Assembly: GCA_030770425.1 (NCBI GenBank)
Contig: JASJFT010000128.1
Location: forward strand, 1-64,000
Source of the DNA: Darksidea phi
Lineage: Eukaryota > Ascomycota > Dothideomycetes > Pleosporales > Lentitheciaceae
Direction of reading: 5' to 3'
Length of the DNA stretch: 64,000 bases
Shown here: one piece after another, positions 44,434 through 55,261 of the stretch
Position numbering within the stretch: position 1 is the stretch's first letter
How the letters are laid out: the number at the start of each line of letters is the position of its first letter
Translations under genes and position numbers: made by a program
The notes under the pieces: generated by a model
Seen by the model: only the letters and a program-made list of their open reading frames with translations
What the model was told of the DNA's origin: nothing
The model's database searches: none

Positions 44434-45165
44434 GTGTACAACAATGATGTCCATAGCCCCTCTGACCCGGACGAGGGGACTTGGTTCTACGATTTCTTCT
44501 CACAAGCTCTTGCCCGCTCGGTGGATGCAAGTCTGCAATGGCTGGATTTGGGGTTGCTAGATCCTATGCTTGAGCTTGAATCTGCTGCTGTCAATGCAGG
44601 TGGTCCAACCAATGTTTCTAGCGAGCTTTCTTCTCAATTATGCGGAGCTGATACCGAGACCTCTTCAGTTCCCCTATACACAGGCAAGCACCTTGATAGC
44701 GTCGAATACTGTGTCAGCGACGCGCCGCCCGAAGCAATCAATGGAACCGACACTCTAGAATTCCAGGCGGAAGTCCCTCGCGCTACCGAGCAAGTCGTAA
44801 TATTGTGTCCCGTAGCAACGCCTGTCATCATCGCCCCTTCGTCATAGCCATAGTTATCCGCGAAAGGTGCTCGTGTCCTTTAGCCATCGTCGAGCCCTTT
44901 CCGGTGCACGCACTGCACAGCCTGCTTCGCGATACGGCGCCAGGTCAGGAACAACGAACGGAACGCGCACAAACGCTTTCCTTGCACGTTATCAGGCTGC
45001 AGTATGGAGTATCGACATTATAAATCTATGTGGCAACATGAGCTGGAGGCGCACAAGCAATTTAGGATCCAGTGCCATATATGCGACTACACTACTGGCA
45101 GAGATTGGAATTTGAAGAGGCACAAGGCCAACAAACACGGACAAGAAAACGGATCTGCGAATTGA
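44434..45165 (+). CDS. C2H2 zinc-finger protein, N-terminus unresolved
   Basis: Exon to 44811, intron 44812-44883 (GTAGCA donor, TTTAG acceptor, phase 0), last exon 44884-45165. The last exon reads as three zinc fingers in a row. The first is CTHC with Asn where the first His should be (RNNERNAH). The second is CTLSGC with SMEYRHYKSMWQHELEAH. The third is CHIC with DYTTGRDWNLKRHKANKH. The upstream exon is acidic (DPDEGTWFYDFFSQALARS), compatible with an activation region. No in-frame ATG begins the first exon before about 44575, so a further upstream exon probably carries the start. Typical for small fungal C2H2 transcription factors; target unknown. A transposase remnant begins about 570 bp downstream. 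Confidence 0.6.
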
Positions 45166-45732
45166 ACGAGAAAATTGGAGCTTTGAAACAGCCATATATG
45201 GTGCAACTACTCGCGGAAGCCTTACGCCACCTCTACCATGCGAGCATGGTAACGCGGAGAACAAAGAAAGGTTCAAAAGCAAGAAAATGCCGAAGAAAAT
45301 ATTTGTTTTGGATTTGCACAGTGGGAGTCAGAAGTTGTCACCTTTTCTGTACAGTGGGTAACTCGAATTTTCTGTGGCGTGGGTGGGTAACTCGGATTTT
45401 TTGCGGCTACATTTGTCATATAGATAGATTCGTAATATGCTATATTCCTTTGCAGCTGCGACCATGTGAGTTTACCACAGTAACTCTATGTCCGGGGACT
45501 TTTGACTTCTTTTTGGACATTTTCTGTCGCCGCTTTTGGAGTCGCTTGCACCCAAAGTGGCCCCATCAGCTTTTCTTGCCTGGTTTCTGTAACCCCCCAT
45601 GGTGTCTCGTTTCATGCTTCCTAGATTCTAAAATTACTCGCCCAACGGGCCAAGGTCTCCGACCTGCCCTGAGCAGCTCGACGCCAAATACCTGCACCAC
45701 ACTTTGTGAATCTATTTTTTAACGTGCACCTC
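45166..45732. other. Spacer, 3' side of zinc-finger gene
   Basis: A GTGGGTAACTCG string followed by T-rich sequence occurs twice (near 45353 and 45387), a short direct repeat. No inverted terminal repeat of the neighbouring element could be identified by eye. Confidence 0.35.
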
Positions 45733-46140
45733 ATGAAACACTCGTACGGCACCTACGAGGAGATAGAGCTGCATATATTTGACGCCGCCGCTGAGCTTAA
45801 CGACGTTCCCGAGGAAGCGCAGGTCAAGTTGCGCGATTTGTTACGTCGTTACCGTGTCCCATACGATCGACTGTATGTGCGCCCCCGAGGACGTGCCTCT
45901 AAAATGAATTGCGTAGGAAGTAGTTCACGCCTTACGGCTAATCAAGAATGCTCTATTAGAGAGTATATAGCTCGCTATGATTGATTAGGCATGGCTGCGA
46001 TGATTCCGCAGCTCAGAGATGCTATATAGAGGATTCTCGATATCGCGCACCCATCAAGCAAAGCACCTACTGTCAGGGCCTAGCTCTACACCATTAGGCT
46101 AAACGAACCAAATGGATACGAACAATCTAGAACTAGATTA
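45733..46140 (+). mobile_element. RIP-damaged fragment of a Fot1/pogo-like transposase (N-terminal HTH part)
   Basis: An open frame from ATG 45733 to 45984 reads LRRYRVPYDRLYVRPRGRAS and SRLTANQECSIREYIARYD, matching the Psq-type plus CENP-B/Tc5-type helix-turn-helix of Tc1/mariner Fot1 transposases. The same frame continues past TGA with LGMAAMIPQLRDAI, TAG, RILDIAHPSSKAPTVRA, TAG, LYTIRLNEPNGYEQ. The last TAG stands where relatives have Trp, so it is TGG to TAG, and the other TAG fits CAG to TAG; both are transitions expected of repeat-induced point mutation. The DDE catalytic domain is absent. It was presumably a complete element once; no terminal repeats seen. Confidence 0.72.
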
Positions 46141-46364
46141 TTCGGGCGTAGGATAGTATATATACGTACTCTCGGGTGCGAATAGCCAGCGCGCTACCCC
46201 GCGCGCCTAACACGTACAAGTATAGGGGGATAAGAAGTATATATATAAGACCTATGTAAAATACATAAAACGACGCATAATCATAGTAGTATTATGAAAA
46301 CCCCTTACAAGTAAAACTCTACATATATAGCCCCAACTCTATCTAGAATAAAATATTTCGTAAC
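46141..46364. repeat. TA-rich tail of the transposon remnant
   Basis: Dense TATATA, CTA and TAG words with few CA dinucleotides, as in RIP-treated repeats. No coding capacity. Confidence 0.5.
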
Positions 46365-47853
46365 CTAAACCCGTTGAAAAGACTCTGCAATCCGTTCGCT
46401 ATTGCAATCTTCAGTCGTGATCCTGACTTGTTTGGACACGACAATAGTATTCAACGAACGTTGCATGCCACCAGCAGTGTGCATATGTTGCATTTCCACA
46501 TCACCATTTCCCTTAACAATATGTTCCTCACTCTCATTGTCAAATGTCATGTTGGCCGTAATATGGTGTGCACTCTGCGGACCTTGCCGATTACGACTTG
46601 ACGCGCCACCACCACTGCCGCCGATGGTTACGAATCCGCTCCCTGGTGTTTTGTAGGCCTTGTTATTGCTGCTGGAGCGAATGGTACTTGGGAGGAAGGG
46701 CGCAAGCCAGGTTTTGAGGAGAGGGAAGATCATGGGGAGGTTTGTTGTGACGACCGCGACGAAGGTTTCTCTGGTGCCCCATGCGGCTGCTAATTGTCCG
46801 CCGTTGATGGGATCCTGGAGGAAGATTAGTTAGATGTTGTAATGGCGCTTTCACGGTAGCGAATTTGAGCTACTAAAAAACTATGGAGGTAAGTATGGGA
46901 TGGCGAGGACGGAACTTACGACTATAACATAAATACTCTTCAAAGTTGCGCAGACAATAATAAGCACACCACCGCTAAGCACCAGCGTTGCAGCAATCTT
47001 CTTCAAAAGCCTCAAGCTCGACTTCCACAGCATAGGAATAGGGATCAAGAAAAGAAAGATATCGGTAGATACATTCGAGACGAACGATACCCAGAGAATC
47101 GGCTTCGAGATCGCCGCCTGACACACGTTCCCCGGGTCAGGATTTATCTGCCAGTAACGGTGGAAGGGACGACATGAGAGATAGATTGTCATGATGACGG
47201 CGATGAATGTGGTAACAATAAGACCCATTGCGATGTGGATGCGTGTGTGGTACCGTTCAAGACCATTCTGTGTATATTGCATTAGCAGGATATTGTCGAA
47301 ATACATACGATACATGGACGTACAGTAAGTCGAAGGTAATAGAATGCCACACACAGCTTGAGCGTCCAGAGCAGGCATGCCGCTGTCGTCCAGCCTGCGA
47401 CCTGGATTTTCGAACCGACAATTCTGGAACTGGTGTTAGTCGTGCCTTTGACCTGTTTGTTTACTGTTTGTGTTTGCACCGGTGACGAAACGTGGTAGGG
47501 ATCTCTCGACGTACCTCCATGCATATTCCGAGTCGTCATGCGAAAGCGCGCTCCGCTGCGCATCCGTTATGCCGTTGTTCGCGAGGCCGTGAGCAACAAC
47601 CCCTAACTTATGGCCGAGACTGCATTGCGCCGTGTAAATAAGCTACGTAAAGCGAAGGTTAGTCCACGGCCATCATTGGCCAAAGACAGGGACACTGGGA
47701 TGGGATACGAACAACAGCAAGCCATATCAGATAATCGTCTGCGCGCAGTTCTCGAAAGCCCGCGGCTACAACTCGAGCATATGTTCTGAGAATAGTGAAG
47801 GAGACGCCGAAGGCATAGAGCGTCCACAGCTCCACTGTGGGGTTGCTAGGCAT
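46365..47853 (-). CDS. SAT4-family rhodopsin-like seven-helix membrane protein
   Basis: Five exons: 47853-47713, 47642-47515, 47423-47324, 47267-46920, 46814-46365, giving 388 residues. The order of hydrophobic helices matches the fungal rhodopsin-domain (SAT4/CFEM-like PTH11) family: ELWTLYAFGVSFTILRTYAR, RADDYLIWLAV, a loop with LIYTAQCSLG, KIQVAGWTTAACLLWTLKLC, HIAMGLIVTTFIAVIMTIYL, SCRPFHRYWQINPDPGNVC (a conserved family loop), and later FLFLIPIPMLWKSSL. The DPINGG-WGTRETFVAVVTTN stretch precedes the last helix, and an 85-residue cytoplasmic Ser/Gly-rich tail ends the protein. No N-terminal CFEM domain. The first donor (GTTCGT) is weak and could lie one codon earlier. Receptor function is inferred; ligand unknown. 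Confidence 0.82.
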
Positions 47854-48344
47854 CGCGATCACCGGGAGTTAGGGTTATTGTCGATCACTGGGTCATTGGA
47901 AGTTGTCGTCAACAGCAGGGCGAAAATAGCGTATATATGTAGGCACAAATATGGAGATGTGCTACATAAGCTTGGGCCGGTGGCGCACCGAAAGCGCTTA
48001 TTTCCCAAGACCGCGAGAGGCCCCCGGCAACTTTTGGCGGTAAAGCCGGGTGATGGGGTAGAGCCCACCCCAGGCGGTCCACCCACCGGGTGATTTATGT
48101 AAAAAGGGTGCTTATCTCCGCGCCCTACAGGCATAGCCATCGTGTTCCGCCGAATGCTTGAGGTCTTCTGTTTGTGATCTTCTGCGTACCATAGTGTACT
48201 GTGCTCGTACCTCTTGTTTCACTATTGACATGCTTCGGATTGCTTTGCCTTTTCCCACTTCGAAATAATCACAGGACAAAGTTGTCTGGAACAATTGTAC
48301 GGAGTAAATCTAAAAACGAATACGCAACCGGAGAACGCGTTAGG

Positions 48345-48381
<37 letters not shown>

Positions 48382-48470
48382 AAAAAAAAAAAAAAAACAA
48401 TTTTGCAAAACCCCGCGCAAATATCGGGGGGGAGTGCGCGCGCGGGNNNNNNNNTAATTTTTTTTATTTT

Positions 48471-48515
<45 letters not shown>

Positions 48516-48530
48516 TTTTTTTTTTTTTTT

Positions 48531-48579
<49 letters not shown>

Positions 48580-48880
48580 CAAGAGCAATAGAAATACTGC
48601 AAGTTGCATAAGCCACTCGACAATTAGCGCGTGCATAGCGGCTCGAAGGATTTGGTCCGCACCAATAGCAACGTCTTCCGCAATCCCGGAGTGAACTCTA
48701 TTTGAATACGCGCGAGTCTCGGCCTCGGTTGCATGCACATATCCAGCGTTCACGCCGTTTAGACCCCCACCTTTGCGAATTCTCGTCTCTTTCGAGATTG
48801 GTGTATTTCGAACCCCCCCCCCCTTTTTTAGGGAATTTGAAACCTACTGTCCTGACACTCTAGAAAGTTGTTCCTCCAGC
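47854..48880. other. Spacer with homopolymer tracts and an assembly gap
   Basis: T run at 48347-48377 directly followed by an A run to about 48397, then eight N at 48447-48454, then near-continuous T from 48460 to 48579. A ten-C run precedes TTTTTT at about 48814-48829. This is a scaffold join or collapsed low-complexity sequence; open frames reading poly-Phe or poly-Lys here are not genes. Short GGTGATTT/GGGTGATG echoes occur near 48049-48094. Confidence 0.75.
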
Positions 48881-50603
48881 ATGTTTTCGCGCTTCCTGGC
48901 ACCGTCAGCAGTGGCTGCATGGGCTGTAATATCAGTACTCCCGGTCGTCTCTTGCGGGCCTACTTCTCCCCATGCTATCTTTCCGAGAACACCTGCGGCA
49001 GGCATTGACGTGAAGACACTTGCGCCGTACCTCTCCCCCGCGGCCAAGATCTATCTCCCAGGAAGCACAGAGTTCACTACGTACACGGTTCGCTGGTCCA
49101 ACTTGGAACCCCCAACTCCAAACGTTGTTATTGTGCCCGGAACTGAGAAAGATGTTGCAGAGACTGTAAGTTTTTTCCGAACCAACATGCATCTGCTTTG
49201 GAAAGATCGAATTAACGCTGCTCGCTCAAGGTCAAGTTCGCATTCGAACATGACATTCCCATTCTTGCTTACAATGGTCATCACGGGACCATCAGTACGC
49301 TGGGTAGGATGGACTACGGCATTGAGATTTACCTGCCTCAGCTAAACACCATCTCTATCGCTAAGGACAATAAGTCAGTGACAGTTGGTGGTGGTACCAA
49401 TTCTAAGAACCTGACGGATGCTCTTTGGGCAGCAGGAAAGCAGACTGGTAGGCCCACCTCAATCGCAGTCTCGTCGCGAACAGTCTCCTAACCATTGGTT
49501 AGTCACTGGAACCTGTGAATGTGTCAGCTTCTTGGGACCTGCACTTGGGGGTGGCCACGGTTGGCTTCAGGGTCGTCATGGCCTCATCTCGGATCAGTTC
49601 ACTTCCATGAACGTTGTTCTCGCGAATGGTGACTTGAAGACGATTGACGCGAATTCGGACTTGTGGTGGGGTATGCAGGGCGCAGGCCACAACTTTGGAA
49701 TCGTCACGTCTGCCACGGCAAAGGTCTACGATATCGTGCATCCGAACTGGGCGATTGAGACCATCACCTTCAGTGGTGATAAGGTCGAGGCCGTCTACGA
49801 GGCCGCTAACAAGCACATCCTCCAAAACGGAAAACAGAGCTCGGATATCATCAACTGGTCCTATTGGCTGAACGACGCGTCGCTCGATGCGGAGAAGGTA
49901 AGATAATTGTTGAGCTGAAAGTCATACATATCTGTCCACTCACTGACATTGTTATTCTACCCAGCCTGTTATTATCATGTACATCATCCAAGAAGGCGTC
50001 AACGCAGTTGATCCCAAATACACGAAACCCTTCCACGACCTCGGACCGCTCGTCATCTCGCCCCAATCCGGCACATACAAAGATCTCGGTGCCTGGACGG
50101 GCATTGCATTGGCCTCTCCTCCATGCCAGGACTTCGGCTTCAACAACCCGCGCTTCCCCATCTACACAAAGTCCTACAACATCACCGCACAGAAGAAGGC
50201 GTACGATCTCTACGCATCAGCTATCTCGGGAACTGATTCGCCCTACTACAATTCCATCTTCATGTTTGAAGACTATGCCACCACGGGCGTTCGCGCACGT
50301 GATGACAGCGCTACCGCGTTTGGTTTCCGTCAAGATCTGATTCTCGCGGCGCCGCTTATTATTTATGGTCCTACTGATAAGGCGAAAGACGTTGCTGTCG
50401 AACAGCTGGGCAATAAGCTGAGAGAGATTATCCGGGAGGGTACTGGAAGCAAGGAACTCCATGCTTATGTGAATTATGCGTATGGAAATGAGGGACCAAA
50501 GAGCTGGTATGGATACGAGACGTGGCGTCAGGACCGCCTCAAGGCGCTGAAGGAGAAGTATGATCCGAAAGGAAAGTTTAGCTTCTATGGGCCGGTAGCT
50601 TGA
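48881..50603 (+). CDS. Secreted BBE-type FAD-linked oxidase (PCMH domain)
   Basis: Exons 48881-49165, 49231-49447, 49503-49897, 49965-50603 give 511 residues. Signal peptide MFSRFLAPSAVAAWAVISVL. FAD-binding (PCMH) domain: NVVIVPGTEKDVAETVKFAF, then NGHHGTISTLGRMDYGIEI. His112/His113 sits where the 8-alpha histidyl-FAD link forms in this family, and TGTCECVSFLGPALGGGHG (Cys172 or Cys174) is where the 6-cysteinyl link forms, so bicovalent FAD is likely. SDLWWGMQGAGHNFGIVT and the C-terminal BBE element (YVNYAYGNEGPKSWYGYETW, DPKGKFSFYGPV) complete the fold. Relatives oxidise sugars, alkaloid-like or polyketide intermediates. The substrate is open, and no biosynthetic backbone gene lies in the window. 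Confidence 0.88.
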
Positions 50604-53600
50604 TGGTGTAGTTGATCGGCGTTACTGTAGATGTAGAGTCAAATCGAATTTATTCGGGCTCAGATGCCAAAGTCTGTGTTCTTGGGGTCGGATGTTCGCG
50701 GCAATGCTTCTGCATGTCCTCGGTGCGTTGAAGTATCCATATCCGTTGTCGCTTATTGGGGGTTCCCTCGTCATCTCCGTCTGCACTGGCACATAAGGAC
50801 TACGCGCAGCTACAGGCCTACTACCAATAGGCTAGGCAATCTAATAATCTATAACTAAGATATTATGATGTATAGGTATATCGTAGATAGGAGGGCGGAG
50901 CTCACGAGCCGCAGTCGGAGGGATAAGAGAGGTAATAGGATAGCCGTCGGAGTACTCAGTCTATTGAACTATAATCTGATACTAGATAGGATGAAAAAGA
51001 GTGTTGTTACATGATGATAGGATGGATTGCGCTCGATCTCTCGTCGAACGCCGGCCTTATAGACCTCCACTTAAATAAGCACCTGGCCTCGATATTCAAT
51101 CGGGCCCCTCCTCTTACACCATAATATATAGGGTTACTGTATTAGATTAAATTAGTAGTAACTTAGATTAGAAGCACTAACGTAAGTAGTAACTTAATAT
51201 AAATCCTCGTACGGCCCCGCGGGCACTCGTGGGGTCACAAGATAGAGATAAGTACTACCACAGGTTAAAGAGGTAAGCTAGCTACGTGGATGGGTAGAGT
51301 AATCGATGAAACTATAGAGGATAGAAGATAGAGGATAGAGGATGGAGTACAACGCTCCGCTAATAAAGAAGTTTTTATAGGATATTAAGCAAGTAGTAGA
51401 CCACGTTTCTAGCTACTCTAGAGTCTAATAGATTACTGTCGGTACCGCTTAATATTATAGAACGTGCTACGCCCTCTCTAAGACTCTAGCCGTCGCCTAC
51501 GGTATACGGCTCGCCTTCTTTCAACGCTTAGGCCGTTGCCCTCGTAGTTATACTGTAACGCCTTAGCTAATAACTATAACTAATAATATTTATGTATTTT
51601 AAGGCATTTAGGACCAAATACCTTTTTATATTGCCTTTTACGTTAGTCTACGGGTTTAACGACGTGGTAGATACTACTTGTTCGATAAAAATCCAAACTA
51701 AATAACTTTATAAATTTTGAACCTGGATAAGTTATTAAGTAAGGTACATATACTTATACTTACTAATAAACCCTATAGTAATAGCGATACCTATACCTCT
51801 ACTATTCAATTAGTCTCGATTCTTTTTTTACAAAGAAATATAATTAGGGCCCCGCTCTCCCACCCTAATTTAGGGGGGACTAGAACCGTAGTGATAGAGA
51901 TTACGGATGGATCTGAGTACCTACCGATAACCGCCATTATGTCTTAAATAAGGGAGACGTCTTCTGAGACAATGTGAGTCTATCGAAAGAGGTGATCATG
52001 TATATACTAAGATATACTAAGAGGCGAGGTGGATGGCTTGAGGCCGATGTACAGTAATGTCACATTTCTATCCTATAGGATACTTGCAGCTAGCGAACAT
52101 GTAACATACGTTATGAATACCAGGTAAGAGGGACTTCTATGGATTATGAAGCGGTTTATTCAGTTATGCTCGGACCTGTGCACGGAAAGGTCCTGAAGAG
52201 TATGAAAAAAAGTAGACGCATCGGGTGACTAAAGGAATACATTCGTTGAGTGAACCGCGAAGGCGGAGCGCAAATACAGCGGGACGTCGCTACGAGTAAC
52301 AACCCAATTGAGTAGGCGTCATGATAATGGCTTGCCAGATAGCGATGGCGCGCTTGCAGAGAAAATAGAACCCGCACGGCCCAGAAGGTTCCAGAGAACG
52401 AGATATGATTGTAAGCTTAAGCCGGACAAAACTTTGGATCGTTGAATGGTGCCTTGAAAGTAAAGCGCCATCAAGCTGCTTGCCTACCATGAGCTCGGCT
52501 AATGCGATAAAATAAGGATGGATTGCGAGGAGTTGAAAGTCGCCTTTGAGAGGATGTTGAACGGCGACTTTCCGCATCCGAAGTAGGTTGGTGTCTTGGG
52601 GATGTGGTGTAGTGTGGGGCTCCGGCGGATTATGGTACGGGGCGTCAGTCACTCGTTTGTTCGACCATTCTGTTGCATAGTTTTTAGTCGCTCTTTTACC
52701 ATCTATCTGACTTGCCTGGTACCGGCGCGCAGGTGAATATAATATACTTGTACTGCTCATCTCGCATTCGAAACTGACAGAGCAATACCCTTCCTCGCTT
52801 GTTCTCCTGGGCATGAATGAGTGGTCAACATGTTTCCAAGCAGTCGCGATGACATACCGACCAGCCTGTACAGCGCATAGCGGATCAGAATGTAGCGACA
52901 ATCACGTCTGGATCGGTGCGCTGACATATGACTGGACGTCGCAAGGTGTGTGCAATACGAATTGAGAGAAGTTCGCAATGAAACCGCTCCTTGCAAATGC
53001 GGTAGCTACTACTAGGAAGGAGGCTCGACCATAGTATCTGAAAATTCAAAGGCCCAAGTTCAAAAGTAGAGGTCGATCAAACCAAGATGTCGTTCAATTA
53101 AATATCTAATGTGGTATTAACCGCATTAAGAAGTCAACGAGGACATTAACAGAATGCGGGTAGAAGCGGGAATTGCTATGTATTCCGCGGTACAAGCGAA
53201 TATCCATGTACTTCCCTTCCCCAGGAGCTTGGGCCACTACCCCTGCGTGTGATTCTATCACCTCGCTGTATTCAACGTTTCTCGCCTCGTCGGTCGTGAA
53301 CATCCCTCACGATTGAGAATACTGTACACAGCTCTACAGCTCCATTATCGGGTATAAGGCGTGGGTATAGCACTTCTACTGTGGATAGACTCATACTATG
53401 TTTCGTGCAGACCTTAAAAATTCAAAGGAAGAAAAACCCCCATATGCTTAATGATGTATTGCTTATGACGTTGATAATAACCAGTAATGAGCGTAAAACA
53501 CTATTCAAGCTGACTGTATCTTCTAAGACTCTGTCGTCTTGACGCGCGCTCGGTGTGCAGCTCGGTGATGGGGAGGTCCTTCCCGATAAGGGGGACCGAA

Positions 53601-53798
53601 GCCTTGTCCGCGACGGAAGACTATGGTTGGGGAGTAAGAACTTGGGTGTTGTTAACAAGCATCCTAATAAGCAATAACGAATACCCCAATAGGACCTCAG
53701 GTCGAGAATTATAAAAATTTAGACAGCACGTTGAAAATGAAAAAATACCTATACTACGCCGAGAGTACTGGTTAAATACCGCCGAGTTATACTGATTC
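50604..53798. other. 3.2-kb gene desert including a TA-rich block
   Basis: The first 200 bases and the part after about 52100 have ordinary composition; the centre is TA-rich (next entry). A 203-codon frame at 52290-52901 (minus) has no recognisable domain and is not called. Confidence 0.45.
50820..52080. repeat. TA-rich, probably RIP-decayed repeat
   Basis: Dense TAG/CTA/TATA words on both strands and frequent stop codons in all frames. The purine-rich string GAGGATAGAAGATAGAGGAT occurs near 51317. The pattern resembles the tail of the transposase remnant at 46.1 kb. The parent element cannot be named from the sequence. Confidence 0.5.
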
Positions 53799-54612
53799 CT
53801 ATACGAGGTTGGTGCGGCACCGGCCTCTAGTTAACGTCCTGCGTAGCGTTCCATCTCTACTCCATGGGGCTATCGGGGTGCCCGTTAATAACTCCACAAG
53901 AACGTCGTTATCAGTCATCTCGTTACCGAAGACGAGCCCCGTGTTCAAAGGGTTGGAAAGCAAAAAACCCAGAAGTAGCTCTGGTTTGATCCGGGTCCGC
54001 CGGTGGTTGGCTTCGCGTTGTAAAACATTGTTCTTGTGAGCCTCGAGTTGTTTGGTCAGATGTCGCAGGCGTGCTTCTGGTAGCATTGTCCAGCAAACAG
54101 ATTGCTTCGCTTTTTAGTTCAGTTCTAAGGCAAGAACGCGCCGTGTCTACTCCGTGCTCTAACTCTCGGCAGACTCTTTCTATCAGTTTGTTTTGGTTAG
54201 AGACGCTCTTTAGATAGGCTATCTCCCAGGCGTGCACACGAGCGGCTTCCTCATCGCGCATAGTGCACAATGCCTGGATCTGATCGTCTTGTTTCTGTAT
54301 GTTGTCGGCCAAGCGACGGACTTCGGCATGTTGCGCCACTGCCGCGTCCTCCAGTGTGCGGTTGACAATGTGCTCGAGCCTTTTGAGGTCGCTGTATGTA
54401 ATTTTATCGGGAAAGGACGTGTCTATGTGGTCGCTGAATTTGAAACGCCGGGGTATCTGAGGAGGCTCCTCCGAAGGGACAACGAACCGGACGCGCCGAC
54501 GAGGTGAGAGCGTCGGCGTGGATGCTCGCTTGAGCGCCGACCTGAGCGTTGGTGTAGGTGCTCGCTCGAGCGTTGGTGTGGGCGCCCGAGGGGTGGGCGG
54601 TCTGGGGCACAT
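53799..54612 (-). CDS. Orphan protein with APTPTL repeats and coiled coil
   Basis: Starts at ATG 54612 (the longer frame begins at a TTG). Residues 1-45 contain APTPTL and STPTL repeats (PRAPTPTLERAPTPTL), ending in a basic RRRVRFVVP motif. A charged helix follows (LKRLEHIVNRTLEDAAVAQH, RRLADNIQKQDDQIQAL). I propose exons 54612-54151 and 54104-53799 (46-nt intron, GTAGAC donor, GCGAAG acceptor, phase 0) for 255 residues, because the second frame is strongly helical (ARLRHLTKQLEAHKNNVLQR). Without splicing the first frame runs on to 53923 and ends differently (229 residues). No family recognised. It shares the APTP-LER motif with the next gene on the same strand. Confidence 0.5.
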
Positions 54613-55261
54613 GATATGCTCACTCGTTCGAGGTTGATTTGACAATATCTCACTCCACCGGCAATATTTTACTGATATTTATACTACATCGTCATCGTCC
54701 TCCCCACCCTTGCGGTGCCAAGTCTGTCACTGCCTTCAAATACGCTGTGATTTCACAACACAGAATTGTGTATAGCTGGCATGACTACACAATATCTGTC
54801 ATTGGTCTGTAGCGGAAGGGCACGATTGGCGGCATCTTGAGGTGTCGGAATGCGCAATATCCGGGAGCACAATGGACTGAGGTGCATAGACACGCTACAT
54901 GTGACAGTGTGCCGTGTAGGTAGCAATCATCTTCACCATTCGATACATAATAAAAACTTCCAGGAAAATCCATTATCCAAATCGTCTTCCTTCCCCACAC
55001 GCCGGAATTGCAAAACCATACATGTGAGCCATTACCCATAAATTTTGGATGCCCAAAAACAATCTTCCATCTCATGATACATCCCATACCTCAGTGCTCC
55101 GCAAAGTGACTCAGTAATGCATCGATGCCACCTGCCAAGCCGTCTACGACCGGCACATCATCCTGCTCAACCGTCTGATAGTACTGTGCCAAAGGCGAGC
55201 GAGTGCTATTTGGGCTGCGACCCACACTCCGGCTATGATTGCGGTTCTGGCTGTGCGACCG
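54613..55261. other. Intergenic between two orphan genes
   Basis: Nothing recognised on either strand in 650 bp. Confidence 0.45.

Noticed and set aside
48201..48753. Frames encoding poly-Phe or poly-Lys
   Set aside because: They are translations of homopolymer tracts around an assembly gap.
52290..52901. 203-codon minus-strand frame
   Set aside because: No recognised motif, uneven composition, adjacent to a RIP-like block; probably chance.
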